From assembly GCF_029223195.1 (NCBI RefSeq), contig NZ_JARHUF010000002.1:310001-374000 (forward strand): a DNA stretch of 64,000 nt, given 5' to 3'. The notes below the pieces were generated by a model. It was not told where the DNA came from. It searched no databases and worked only from the letters and a program-made list of their open reading frames with translations. Source of the DNA: Vibrio sp. CAU 1672 (GTDB lineage: Bacteria; Pseudomonadota; Gammaproteobacteria; Enterobacterales; Vibrionaceae). A program made the position numbers and the translations under genes. Shown here in pieces: positions 1 to 9,252 of the stretch (its first letter is position 1; the number at the start of each line of letters is the position of its first letter).

Positions 1-1105
1 GCTGCCAGCTGAGAGAGACGGTCGCGTGATCATTCAATCGCTGTTCAGTTTGTATTTCAAAATATTGCCCGCTTTCAGCCGTATCGATACTCCATTCCAG
101 TATTAACAGCGTTTCCTCATCCCCTTCAGGATCCCAGCTGATCCGGCCCATCAGGTTATCGCGAAACACGCGGCGAAAATCCACCCAGCCAGGTAGTTGC
201 TCTCCGCCTTGCGTAACTTTTTCATCCGCCGTCTGTACTAACAGTAACCAATGATCCTGCTCGCCGAGTACTTCAAAGAACTCTTTTTCCAAAGCAAGTA
301 CCCATTGCAGGTAATCATCACCATGGTTCTGTCTGACATAACCAATCTCTGCACGCATCAACGCAGATCCATCGAGCGGGCTCACCCAGGTGCCGCCGAA
401 GATATGCTGACCATCGTAATAAGGGCGGATGCCCGCCGCTTCAATCCGTGCCGCAGGGCTGTAGCCATAACCGCTGTAACCGTAAAGCGTGAGATCTTGC
501 TGCCGCCAGTTGCCACTAATGCGTATGCCCAATTGCTCCCCGGCCTCCGAGTTGTCCTGCGGGAGTAAAGGGATCGCTTCTTGTTGCCAGATACCGGCTG
601 GCAAGCGCGAGGGGCTGGGCTCGGGGCTGTAAATAAGATCCAGTTGTAAGGGGCCGAACCACCGCCAGCGCAGAGCGGAAAATGCCAGTTGCTGCGGTTC
701 AAGCACATCAGAGAAATCCCGCGGCGCCCAGACATCCGCGACGGAAATGGTATCAGTCACGCGCCAATCTACAAGTTGTCGGCCAAGGGTCCACTCGTGA
801 TTATCCTTGCGGTAACGTACAAAGGCTTGAGCCAGGCCAACTTGCGCGGGTAATGGCGAGCTTCTCCAGCCACTGGCTCGTTGTTGCGGATGAATATCAC
901 TCTGCTGTAACCATCCTCCCGCGACTAACTCGAGCCCTTGGTAAGGTTTGTACTTCAGTTCAGTATCGAACCGGACGCGATAGTCCGCCTCTTCCAACTG
1001 TTCGGCATACCAGCCCTGGCTACGCAGGCTGGCGGTTACATCTAACTCAGAGGCATAGCCGTGAAAGGCCAATACGCAGGCGAGCAGGCAGCATATTTTA
1101 GTCAC
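1..1105 (-). CDS. Outer-membrane beta-barrel protein, C-terminus beyond window edge
   Basis: An open frame runs leftward off the window from a GTG at 1103-1105, about 368 codons without a stop. The start overlaps the last 8 bases of the upstream gene (stop TAA 1100-1098), typical of translational coupling. The first ~20 residues form a signal peptide (MTKICCLLACVLAFHGYAS). The mature part is rich in alternating aromatic and polar stretches (QGWYAEQ, WTLGRQLVDWRV, YGYSGYGYSP), as in transmembrane beta strands. As last gene of an exporter operon it is probably the outer-membrane component. Barrel nature is inferred from composition and context. The family (perhaps DUF1302-like) is not certain. 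Confidence 0.75.
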   Translation of the reverse strand, partial: MTKICCLLACVLAFHGYASELDVTASLRSQGWYAEQLEEADYRVRFDTELKYKPYQGLELVAGGWLQQSDIHPQQRASGWRSSPLPAQVGLAQAFVRYRKDNHEWTLGRQLVDWRVTDTISVADVWAPRDFSDVLEPQQLAFSALRWRWFGPLQLDLIYSPEPSPSRLPAGIWQQEAIPLLPQDNSEAGEQLGIRISGNWRQQDLTLYGYSGYGYSPAARIEAAGIRPYYDGQHIFGGTWVSPLDGSALMRAEIGYVRQNHGDDYLQWVLALEKEFFEVLGEQDHWLLLVQTADEKVTQGGEQLPGWVDFRRVFRDNLMGRISWDPEGDEETLLILEWSIDTAESGQYFEIQTEQRLNDHATVSLSWQ

Positions 1106-1874
1106 GTAGAAAATCCTCACTGAAGGTGCGCGCACTCAGGGTTGGCCCGAACTGGCGTGACGAGATCTCGAAGACGGTCTTGCGCTTTTTATGGATGTTA
1201 ACCACCTCGATACGGCCGGGACGCCAGGCCCCGTCGGAAAATAGTTTGAGTTGCAGGTTCCGAAGCGATTTGATTAACATGCCACCACGGTTGTAATAAT
1301 CAATCCGGGAAATGGCATAGTTGGTATCGACCCATATATCCCGCCGGGAATAGGCGGAATGGCTGCCGGCCAGTGGCTGTGCAGTAACTCGCCATCCCTG
1401 CGCGTCGGCTGATTGCAGCGAATAGGTATAGTTCTCAGTATCTTCACCGCTAAGTTCGGCATTATCTTCAAAAGTCAGGTCGGTGCCGGCAAAATACTGG
1501 CGCCAACGATTCCCGTTGATCCGGCGGGCTTTACTCCAACTGGGCATTTTCAACCACATCTGTTGTTGCCCGGAGTTACGGGAGATGAATAACCCCAGCC
1601 CTTTGTCAACAGAAGGTGAATCGAACTTGACTACAACCTGCTCTCCTGTTGCTGCATAACGGGTCCAGCGGGTCAGGGTTTTCTGTCTGGGAGCTTCCCC
1701 GTTGCGCACCACTTCAAGGCTGATCTGTTCAACCTCTGTCTCGCTGTGCTGACGATATAACTGCCAGGCTTTGTGGATAATGGCGGCGGCATCATCCAAC
1801 GTTGCCGCCCGGGCACTTGCACTGGCACAGATAAACAACCAACTCCAAAGGGTTAGCCAGATTATTTTTTTCAT
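1098..1874 (-). CDS. LolA-like outer membrane lipoprotein-sorting family protein
   Basis: A 258-residue secreted protein. A longer frame exists, but the ATG at 1874 (MKKIIW...) is preferred: it opens directly with a signal peptide (cleavage near ASARA/ATLDD) and lies one base after the upstream stop (TAATATG). The body carries features of the periplasmic 'outer membrane lipoprotein-sorting protein' group that travels with MMPL/RND exporters: MWLKMPSWSKARRINGNRW, YFAGTDLTFED and SRIDYYN. Such proteins are LolA/LolB-like half-barrels thought to ferry lipids or lipid-linked cargo across the periplasm. Here it would link the exporter (1876-4362) to the barrel protein (1-1105). The cargo is unknown. 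Confidence 0.85.
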   Translation of the reverse strand: MKKIIWLTLWSWLFICASASARAATLDDAAAIIHKAWQLYRQHSETEVEQISLEVVRNGEAPRQKTLTRWTRYAATGEQVVVKFDSPSVDKGLGLFISRNSGQQQMWLKMPSWSKARRINGNRWRQYFAGTDLTFEDNAELSGEDTENYTYSLQSADAQGWRVTAQPLAGSHSAYSRRDIWVDTNYAISRIDYYNRGGMLIKSLRNLQLKLFSDGAWRPGRIEVVNIHKKRKTVFEISSRQFGPTLSARTFSEDFLRD

Positions 1875-1875
1875 A

Positions 1876-4362
1876 TTAGTTTTCCTCTTGCAGACTAGGT
1901 AAGGAGGGGGAACATACGCAACTGCGCAACAATCCAGACAGCAAGAACAAAGCGCCAAACGCGCAAGCTGCCAATAACACCAGCATCAAACAACCAAGAC
2001 GTTGCATCGGAATAAATGAAGACACCAGTAATGGGCTGAAGCAGATGGCATTGAGCATGGCATCCAGCAGCGTCAGGTGGCCTCGTTCGCCAATGCTGTA
2101 TTGCAGGGCCTGATCGGGTGTCTTGCCCTCTGCCATCGCATAGCGATAGTCTTCGACCAGATACAGGTCAAAGTCGATAGCCGCATTAATACCCAGGGCC
2201 GTGGCACAAGCCGTGGTCTGATCCAGCGGAATATGAAACAGCGCCATAGCTACGATGATCAGCGCATAAGAAAAGATAAACGGTGTACAAACTGCCATCG
2301 CTGTTGTAACGGGTGATAAGCGACTACCCTTCATTGGTGTCTTGTGGTTGCAATACAGGAACCAGAGGCTTGCACACAGCATTACTAATGGCAGGTTCAT
2401 CAGCATATTGGCCGGCTTGCGCTCGCTTATATAGAGATCCGCCTGATGGTAACTCTGCAGACGCCCGTACGGCAGAACCAGCAGATCAGGAAATTCGCTG
2501 GCAGCCAGGGCGCGAATATCGTCAGCGTACTGGCGCAAACTGGCGGAATCATCCGCAGGATGAGACGCCATTAATACCACGCCTTGTTTCGTCCACCAGA
2601 AGTCGCTTAAACGCTCATCGGATAAATCCCATTTGATCAACTGTAAATCATCATGAGCCTGTTGGGCACTGCGTGGCATGGTGGTTTGCTCGTCCGGACT
2701 CAGCTGCATTTGTGCTACCTGATCCAAAATAGAGATTACCGCCCGGCCATCGCCCCGGTTCTGCAGCCGTTGCTGGAAGGAATAAGCGCGCGCCAGAAAA
2801 GCCGGATCGTCCACTGCATCGAACTCACCATCCGCTACTATCGTTCGCGGGCGAACGAAAAACGCTAATTGGGCAAACCCATAGGCATCCGGTGCATTTA
2901 GCACTTCCCGGCCTCGGTCGATAATGGTTCCGGGAAGATAATCAATCGGGCGCTCCTTAACTTCGATCAACCGCTCCTGAGTGTTTAGGTCATGACCAAC
3001 CACCACCAGGGCAGCCGCCAGTGCTGCGCTGAGGATGGCGACGACTAACCGGCTGGACTGTGCCGAGCTGTAACGCAACCAGAAGTGAACGCTCTTTTGC
3101 GGCAACAGGTGCAGCCAACGCTGTACAGACGCCATGGCATGCTCGAGTAAGCGCTTCCTTGCCACATTCTGCATCACATGAGGTGTTCCCCCAAACTGCA
3201 GTTGCAGGGCAGGCAGCAGGGTGACAACCAATAAGCGCTGATATATCAGCCCCAGCGCCGATAAGACACCAACTTCCATGATCCCACGAATGCCAATCTG
3301 GCCCAGGGTGGCAAAATTAAGTGCTGCAATACCGATCACCAGGTTGAAACGCGGGCTCAGAGAGTCCAGCTCTCGCCAGAGTGAGATTCCCGGAACCTGT
3401 GGGGTACTGCGCCATCTGGCATTGAAAGCCTCGAACGCCCGGACATTGAGAGAAATGCCCGCGACTATCATGGAAGACAGTACCAGCAGGAAGTACACCC
3501 GTTCCTGTAAAGGTGCGCCATAGAACTCAACACCCAGAACCGAGAACAGTGCAATACTGCCTCGTATCCAGATAAAGGAGACAAAGATCGTCAGGCTACT
3601 GAACAGTGCCTGGCGCCAGCTACCCAACGCGAGGAAAGCAGCCAGTGTCGCCAGCGTCAGCCCGATGGTTGAATAAAACAACACATCCGAGATGAGAGCA
3701 TAGTGCATCAGGCCCCGCGCCACTGACCAGCCGGAAAGGCTGACATTTGCATATTCATCCACGGGTTGGATGTCGCCCTTGAGCAACATCCATTCCAGTT
3801 GGCTAATGTTGCGTTTTTCCAGATACTCGCCGACCCGCTGTACAAGATCCTGCTCAGAATAATTGTCAGGCAGGAACAGCATTATCTGGGCATATTCAAA
3901 TTGCTGACCGATCAACGGGCCGTATACCAGTGGATTAGCGGCAATGCGCTGTTTCAGATCCACCAGATCGGTGGCTCGCATACCAGCGCGTAGGTAGGGC
4001 TCACTGATCACCTCGTCGGCTGAGCTTTGGTAGTAAAGGGCGTTATCACTTAAGCTCAGTACCACAGCTTCCGGAAACCGTTGTTTAATCTCCTCGGTCA
4101 TACGCCGGATTTGACTGATGGCATCCAGAGTCAACCCGTGTTCAAGCCTGAGCACGAACCCCAGGGTATCCCCGGTTTGCAGCCCAACTTCTTTGGCTAC
4201 GGCCTGCTGCGCCAGTACGTAGGGATTTTGCCGATCGAGCAGGGCATCAGAAACGATGCCGCCGGCAGGAACACGAATGTTGAGCAGGGCAAAAAAGGTA
4301 GTCAAAAATAAGAAAAAAGCGAGGAGCAACCGCTGTCGCCCCGTCGTTGCCAACCAAGCCAT
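1876..4362 (-). CDS. RND/MMPL-family exporter
   Basis: An 828-residue inner-membrane transporter of the RND superfamily, MMPL branch. It shows the expected duplicated plan: TM1 at about residues 11-30, a periplasmic domain to about 220, a membrane block to about 420, then TM7 near 435-455, a second periplasmic domain, and a last block from about 655 to the end. The motif AAIDFDLYLVEDYRYAM in the second block corresponds to the conserved acidic proton-relay segment of these transporters. The start ATG overlaps the upstream stop by one base (TGATG). MMPL proteins export lipids or hydrophobic molecules. With an acyl-ACP-reductase-like gene in front, a lipid-type substrate is a reasonable inference. 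Confidence 0.9.
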   Translation of the reverse strand: MAWLATTGRQRLLLAFFLFLTTFFALLNIRVPAGGIVSDALLDRQNPYVLAQQAVAKEVGLQTGDTLGFVLRLEHGLTLDAISQIRRMTEEIKQRFPEAVVLSLSDNALYYQSSADEVISEPYLRAGMRATDLVDLKQRIAANPLVYGPLIGQQFEYAQIMLFLPDNYSEQDLVQRVGEYLEKRNISQLEWMLLKGDIQPVDEYANVSLSGWSVARGLMHYALISDVLFYSTIGLTLATLAAFLALGSWRQALFSSLTIFVSFIWIRGSIALFSVLGVEFYGAPLQERVYFLLVLSSMIVAGISLNVRAFEAFNARWRSTPQVPGISLWRELDSLSPRFNLVIGIAALNFATLGQIGIRGIMEVGVLSALGLIYQRLLVVTLLPALQLQFGGTPHVMQNVARKRLLEHAMASVQRWLHLLPQKSVHFWLRYSSAQSSRLVVAILSAALAAALVVVGHDLNTQERLIEVKERPIDYLPGTIIDRGREVLNAPDAYGFAQLAFFVRPRTIVADGEFDAVDDPAFLARAYSFQQRLQNRGDGRAVISILDQVAQMQLSPDEQTTMPRSAQQAHDDLQLIKWDLSDERLSDFWWTKQGVVLMASHPADDSASLRQYADDIRALAASEFPDLLVLPYGRLQSYHQADLYISERKPANMLMNLPLVMLCASLWFLYCNHKTPMKGSRLSPVTTAMAVCTPFIFSYALIIVAMALFHIPLDQTTACATALGINAAIDFDLYLVEDYRYAMAEGKTPDQALQYSIGERGHLTLLDAMLNAICFSPLLVSSFIPMQRLGCLMLVLLAACAFGALFLLSGLLRSCVCSPSLPSLQEEN

Positions 4363-5528
4363 CAGCAGCCCCCGGCTTCAGGTGCAGTCGAAGACTCCGG
4401 CAGTGAAGGGGCAGTGCAATCCAAATTGAAATCCAATACCTCTCGGCCGAAGCAGTGCGGCGTTGGCAACCCCATCTGTAAAGAGCGGAAAGCCTCGGCG
4501 ATAATTGCCTGGTTTTCAGAACTCACGTCGAACCAGTCTCGGTTACGCAGCGCAAGATTGTTTTTACGATAGATGGCGTGGTAAAGTGCCATCGCCTCCG
4601 CAAAACAACCAAAAATGGTGCCGCGGGAGAGCATCAGCGATTTGTAACCCAGCGGGCCCAATACATAGTGAAGGTCGCGCGAATAGCCATTACCGGCATC
4701 CTGACGGACCACTCGGTCACTACATTGGTTATACACGTCACGCTCAAGGTTGGCAGGCTCGGCCACATCAACCACCAGAAGTTTACGATTGCGACGACGC
4801 AGCTGCTCAATAACATCAACCGTCAGCTTGGACTCGGCTCCATGTGTACAGGTCACCACCATGTCCACTTTGCCAACTTCATTCAGATCATTCACCGTGG
4901 GATAATTTGTTTCTCGGGCAAATTTTTCCAACCACACCGGATTGGCACCAAACCCAACAAAATCATGCTGCTGCTGATGTAAGTGCCGACAAACGGCAGA
5001 ACCGAGGATCCCGTAGGTACCAATCACCAGAATACGGGGACGCTGGTTTGCAAAACCGGCTTTTTCCAACCCCCGGTCCACATCGCTGCACAGTAGGTGA
5101 GCGGTTCCGTTATCACCAATCGTAAACAGTATTTCCGGAAACATTTTCTTAAGCTCAACACCGTCATGTCCGAACAACCGCTTGGTTGACGCTGCCAGCA
5201 GAACCACCTTGGCACCTTGCTGCTGCGCCCATTTAACCGCTTCCACAAAAGCTTGCTTGGCGTGTTTGCGGCCTTTGCGGCTGTACATTTCCTCGGCGGT
5301 AAAATTAAAGCCGCAAACTTGCCCGGCTACGCCATTAATATGCATTCTGGGACCAAGAACTTGGGCCATATGTGACGAACCCGCAGGAAAAAACAGGGCA
5401 CGCTCTTCCTCATCACGTACATTACTAATAAAAACCACATCCAGTTTTGAACGCCCGGATAATAGACGAGCTCCGCGGCGATAATCACCTGCAGACATAA
5501 GGAATTGCCAAATTTCAATAAGACGCAT
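4362..5528 (-). CDS. Acyl-ACP reductase-like Rossmann protein
   Basis: A 388-residue cytoplasmic protein, first gene of the leftward operon. The start ATG at 5528 has AGGA six bases upstream; in-frame ATGs further up lack a good ribosome site. A nucleotide-binding loop lies near residues 170-180 (GTYGILGSAVCRHL), preceded by TIGDNGTAHLLC. It is followed near 303-312 by GTIFGCFAEAM and then a long helix. These three blocks recall cyanobacterial long-chain acyl-ACP reductase (AAR): GATGDIGSAVCR, TGNTHTAYVICR and FACFAEA, the last holding the acyl-thioester cysteine. Cys308 would be the equivalent nucleophile. If active, it would reduce an acyl thioester to an aldehyde. No aldehyde-deformylating oxygenase is present nearby. 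The family assignment rests on remembered motifs. Confidence 0.65.
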   Translation of the reverse strand: MRLIEIWQFLMSAGDYRRGARLLSGRSKLDVVFISNVRDEEERALFFPAGSSHMAQVLGPRMHINGVAGQVCGFNFTAEEMYSRKGRKHAKQAFVEAVKWAQQQGAKVVLLAASTKRLFGHDGVELKKMFPEILFTIGDNGTAHLLCSDVDRGLEKAGFANQRPRILVIGTYGILGSAVCRHLHQQQHDFVGFGANPVWLEKFARETNYPTVNDLNEVGKVDMVVTCTHGAESKLTVDVIEQLRRRNRKLLVVDVAEPANLERDVYNQCSDRVVRQDAGNGYSRDLHYVLGPLGYKSLMLSRGTIFGCFAEAMALYHAIYRKNNLALRNRDWFDVSSENQAIIAEAFRSLQMGLPTPHCFGREVLDFNLDCTAPSLPESSTAPEAGGC

Positions 5529-6269
5529 GCATGTTCCTGTTGTTTCCTTATTTGAAATCATATTGACTGTGACAAACGTCCAACGATGATTAGCAAACAA
5601 GTTAAGATCAAAAAGTAAAAACAGAGATGATGAAACATAAATACCCCTGCTCGAGAGGGCGAAATTTACAGCAATAGTGCCTTATCAAATAATAAAAAAA
5701 CATTAACTATTCCTAACCCTATATATGTATGTTTTTCAATGTTTTAAATTGGAGTAATTACTCTATTTGATGACTATCTTTCTGCCTTTTTGGTGTTGAT
5801 TTAGCTTTGCCCGGGTTATTACTGAGGATGCAGAATTCTGGATGCCAGCGAGCCAGCAATTTCTGGCAGAGCCATATCGCGCTGCATGACATTTAGGGCA
5901 TTAAGGACGGGGATAAAGAGAACTGTCACCTTATGACGTTGCGCCTGATGGAACAGAGATGTTCTCAATTTCAGTAAGTTATACCGAGTTACACAAGTCT
6001 CTGATCATTCTTACTGGTTAAAATCGCTGATAACGGCATTGTCGGTCTGGTAATTGGAAGAACTAGTTAACCGAAATCTACGCCTTGTTCTAAGTGATTT
6101 TTCCTGCCAATTATTTGAGCATTTACCTATCCAGATTGGTATTAAACAATCCTCGTAAGCTTGAAGCGGGAGTAGTCCTGTGAATGTAAGCATAGCTATA
6201 TTGATTGTTGTTTATCGACAAAGAAGCCGGGATGACTACAATCAGAAGCCAGCAAATTTGTTTAAACGC
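5529..6269 (+). other. Intergenic region, leader of leftward operon plus decayed sequence
   Basis: No convincing gene. The part next to 5528 is AT-rich and should hold the promoter of the leftward operon. On the minus strand, 5819-6000 stays open for about 60 codons without a usable start and could be a remnant. A 60-codon minus frame at 6011-6193 has no ribosome site and no recognisable domain. Confidence 0.4.
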
Positions 6270-6513
6270 TATCTCTTATTAATACTGCGTTTCCCGTTGT
6301 GTTCGGCGCACATTTTTGTGTGGTGATGAGTAATATTATCATCTGGTGTTTATACCAATAAAGAACAGGCAGAGCTTCTTAAGGATGTGCAAGTAATACA
6401 GTGCTGGTCGCAGCTTTATGCGTGAACTCAACTTCGACATTGCCATGCGAGCTAATCTGGAAGATGGTTGCAAAGGTCATGTTTGGGAGAGCCGGTACAA
6501 AAGCCCCGCCTGA
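6270..6513 (+). pseudogene. Decayed REP-associated tyrosine transposase (RAYT, IS200-like)
   Basis: Three pieces of one protein family appear in order but in different frames. First CVSRCVRRTFLCGD (about 6284-6325), then a piece reading roughly MSN-YHLVLYTNKEQAELLKDVQVIQCWSQLY with frameshifts (about 6325-6420), then SFMRELNFDIAMRANLEDGC leading into KGHVWESRYKSPA and a stop at 6513. Full-length relatives have about 300 residues with a His-x-His motif and a catalytic Tyr. Here most of the protein is missing, including the segment between the first two pieces and everything after the last. The His-x-His site survives as YHL. It is a dead copy. Its 3' end runs into the fabV terminator. Confidence 0.65.
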
Positions 6514-6526
6514 ATGGAGCGGGGCT
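6502..6526 (-). terminator. Rho-independent terminator of the enoyl reductase gene
   Basis: Eight-base stem AGCCCCGC/GCGGGGCT with a nine-base loop. On the minus strand it is followed by TTTTGTACC. It begins 14 bases after the stop of the leftward reductase gene. Confidence 0.75.
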
Positions 6527-6539
6527 GAGTTAAAGCTGG

Positions 6540-7691
6540 CTAGGCTTGTTGAGCAAAGCCGTTGAGGCGCATAAATTCAGAGACAAACCCCTGGTAATCT
6601 CCTACTTGCGGTGAACGGAAGTTGTCCGGAGTGATATGTTTGATCATCTCTTTAACCTGGCTTTGTACTTCCGGGTTTAACTCCAGGTTATCGGGTCTGA
6701 GCAAACGATGTTCATCGACCTGAGCGCCTTGCGGGTGGTAGAGGAAGTCGGTCATCAGGCGGTGCATGTGCTGTACACAGCTCTCGTACTCTCCGCGCTC
6801 TTTCATCAGCTTGAACAGTGCCAGCATGTAGGAAGACAGGCCCGGAATGAACACCGAGGCCTTGGAGACGATCGATTTACATATCCCAATATGGGCTTCG
6901 CCACCGATTTCTGCCAGATGGCGGTTCATGGTATGTGCTGTCTCATGCAGATGCTGCTTGGCTTTGCCCAGCGAGCCGCCGAAGTAGACCGGGTGGGTGA
7001 TCTCAGAACCAATATAAGAGTAGGCGACGGTTTTTACTCCCTCGGCCAGCACGTCGTTTTCCGCGAGGAAAGTGATCCACTCCTGCCAGTCTTCGCCGCC
7101 CATCACTTTGACGGTCTCTTCCACTTCGTGCTCATCAGCAACCGGGAGTGTCATTTCTGCCATCGCGCCGTGTTCGATACTGATGAAGTTTCCGGTGAAC
7201 GGGGTGCCCAGTGCTTTGAGGGAAGAGCGCCACATACCGCTTCCGTCCGGTTTTGGGCGCACGCCGGTCGCCAGGCTGTAGATCACGCAGTCCACCTTGC
7301 CGCCAAACTCATTTTTAATAAAGTCGACTACCTCAGCACGCATCTGTGGTGAGAAAGCATCGCCAACAAAGTTTTTGGCGATCAGCCCCTGTTTTTCTGC
7401 TTCTTCAGTAAACGCAAGGTTGTTATGCCAGCCTGCAGTGCCGGTGTGTTCTTCTGATTGTGGACGTTCGAAGGAAACCCCAATAGTGTCGGCCTTGCCG
7501 CCAAAAGCAAGCGAGATACGTGACCCTAGACCAAGACCGGAGGAAGCTCCAAGTACCAGTACTTTCTTTGGCCCATGAGTCAACGGTGGCAACTCTTGCA
7601 CTTGCGTGATCTGATTACGCACTTCTTCATAGCAGCCTGCAGGGTTACAGTTTTTGGCAACAACGCCTTTGATTACGGGTTGGATTGTCAT
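6540..7691 (-). CDS. fabV: NADH-dependent trans-2-enoyl-ACP/CoA reductase (FabV/TER family)
   Basis: A 383-residue enzyme of the FabV/TER family, which reduces trans-2-enoyl-ACP or enoyl-CoA to the saturated acyl thioester with NADH. Start ATG 7691 (MTIQPVIKGVV) has AGGA seven bases upstream. Signatures: NAD loop GASSGLGLGSRISLAFGG; GVSFE, whose acidic residue ending strand 2 favours NADH; VKVMGGEDWQEW; and the catalytic Tyr-X8-Lys in PVYFGGSLGKAK. The C-terminus (DYQGFVSEFMRLNGF) matches the family but stops about 15 residues earlier than many members. It is next to an AraC regulator and a FadB/FadA/CoA-transferase operon, so acyl-CoA may be the substrate as in TER. FabV versus TER activity cannot be settled by eye. 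Confidence 0.9.
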   Translation of the reverse strand: MTIQPVIKGVVAKNCNPAGCYEEVRNQITQVQELPPLTHGPKKVLVLGASSGLGLGSRISLAFGGKADTIGVSFERPQSEEHTGTAGWHNNLAFTEEAEKQGLIAKNFVGDAFSPQMRAEVVDFIKNEFGGKVDCVIYSLATGVRPKPDGSGMWRSSLKALGTPFTGNFISIEHGAMAEMTLPVADEHEVEETVKVMGGEDWQEWITFLAENDVLAEGVKTVAYSYIGSEITHPVYFGGSLGKAKQHLHETAHTMNRHLAEIGGEAHIGICKSIVSKASVFIPGLSSYMLALFKLMKERGEYESCVQHMHRLMTDFLYHPQGAQVDEHRLLRPDNLELNPEVQSQVKEMIKHITPDNFRSPQVGDYQGFVSEFMRLNGFAQQA

Positions 7692-7835
7692 GGTTTTTTC
7701 CTGTTTCATAAATTCTGGGGTCAATATAGAAGGCAAAAACGGGAAATAATGTGACCGGAATCGGTGGCAGGAGGTGATGACAGGAACAGACAAATGAATG
7801 GCGCAGCCGGTAAAGCTGCGCAGTCTGTCTCTGAA

Positions 7836-8849
7836 TCAGTGCGCCTTGCTCGGCGCTTCCCCGGTCCAGCGTTTAAAAGCGCGTGAAAAACTGCTTAGTT
7901 CAGAAAAGCCAAGCTGAAAAGCAATTTCAGTCATATTGTTCTGAGGGTTACCAAGCAGATGAAGCGCCTTTTGCAGACGGTAGTTATTGAGTATGGTCTT
8001 AAAACTTGTGTTGGCCTCTGCCAGACGGCGGTTCAGTGTTCTGGGACTGGTTAGCATGATTTGAGCGACTTTTTGAACCGAAACGTCTTTCAGTGTTGGC
8101 TGCTCATCAAATACCTTACACACTTGCAGACGAACGTCATGTACGCTCAGGCGTGCAGCTTGCTTTCTTACAAATGTCAGATTGTGTTGCCATATTTCAT
8201 TATTGTGGCTGGCGAGCGGACTGAGAAGGTCAGATTTTGAGAACACGATCTTGCGAACAGGTCCCTGTTTTATTTCATGGCAGTTATACCTGTGGCAAAA
8301 CGTGTCCGACTCTAATTGAGAATAATCAAGCCGGGGAGAAAATATCTGACACTTCGGCACTTTGCCGCCATTTATCTGCCGCATCAGTTCCAGAATGGTG
8401 CAGATCATCAATGTGATCCCGATCTTGGTTATCTGGTAAGCCTCTGGCGAAGCGTTGTCCAATGCCCACAGTTCCACCTTGTCATTGGTTTCGACAAAGG
8501 AAAGGTGAGCCTGATGCGCCGCTACGACAAAGTACTCACTCAGGGTGCGAAGAAATTCGACCAGGTTTTCAGATGAACAAAGCAGTACCGAAAAACAGCC
8601 AAAGCTGAATGGATTAACCTGTTTAGCGGTATCGATGGAAAAGAGGAGATTGCTGTGTTCGATAAGTTCCTGATGAAACTGACGCACAATGCGGATATCC
8701 GGTTGTTCAGAGGGCATGTCTCTGATCGCGGCATACGTGGGTACTTTATCCAGTTCAATACCGTGGGTAGTCGCTCCCTGCCTGAGTAGTTCAATCCATC
8801 CCGGATGAAGGTGAAAACGCATGTCCTTGCTGGTTCGTTTTTCCTGCAT
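7836..8849 (-). CDS. AraC-family regulator (Arabinose_bd-type N-domain)
   Basis: A 337-residue regulator. ATG 8849 (MQEKRTSKD) is chosen over a 40-codon longer frame because GAGGG lies seven bases upstream. The N-terminal ~220 residues resemble the effector domain of the OruR/GbuR-type AraC group. The C-terminal ~100 residues hold the double helix-turn-helix: VAQIMLTSPRTLNRRLAEAN and MTEIAFQLGFSELSSFSRAFKRWTG. It lies between fabV (same strand) and the divergent CoA-transferase/fadB/fadA operon, so it is the obvious candidate regulator of both. The effector may be an acyl or organic acid, by inference only. Confidence 0.9.
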   Translation of the reverse strand: MQEKRTSKDMRFHLHPGWIELLRQGATTHGIELDKVPTYAAIRDMPSEQPDIRIVRQFHQELIEHSNLLFSIDTAKQVNPFSFGCFSVLLCSSENLVEFLRTLSEYFVVAAHQAHLSFVETNDKVELWALDNASPEAYQITKIGITLMICTILELMRQINGGKVPKCQIFSPRLDYSQLESDTFCHRYNCHEIKQGPVRKIVFSKSDLLSPLASHNNEIWQHNLTFVRKQAARLSVHDVRLQVCKVFDEQPTLKDVSVQKVAQIMLTSPRTLNRRLAEANTSFKTILNNYRLQKALHLLGNPQNNMTEIAFQLGFSELSSFSRAFKRWTGEAPSKAH

Positions 8850-9252
8850 TTTATCGCCCTCGTTAATGGTGCGCGTGAAGCATACTGGATTTGCGCCAGT
8901 GGAAAATATGGTCAAGTCACACTCTGGGTTCTTGTCCCTAAGAGCTAAATATATGGCGCATCTAGTCAAGTGAAGCGTTGGGCAAGATCACAGAATTTAC
9001 TTAAAAAGCGCAATTTTCAGCAGATTAGTAACGAATTATAGCACTGTGAAGCAGATCTTGTTTTGTTCTGATGGCTTGTTTGGTAAAGCAAATGGCGCAG
9101 TAAGACAAGCTGTAAGCCAGCTCCGGACGTATGTTGATTAGCGAATGAAGGAGACATTCCATAATCAATAACGCTCCGGGACCGTCCTCCGTTTGAAGCA
9201 GGGAGATAGTTAAAGGCGGGCATGGCGGCCGGGGCAGAAAAAGAGGTCAACT
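8850..9252 (+). promoter_or_regulatory. Divergent intergenic region between araC-type gene and CoA-transferase operon
   Basis: A 403-base space with no gene. It must hold the rightward promoter of the acyl-CoA operon and the leftward promoter of the AraC gene. AAGAGGT at 9241-9247 is the ribosome site of the downstream ATG 9253. No well-defined operator palindrome was found by eye. Confidence 0.5.

Noticed and set aside
6708..7352. 214-codon plus-strand open frame
   Set aside because: It lies wholly inside fabV on the opposite strand, lacks a ribosome site and has no family signature; it is a shadow of the real gene.
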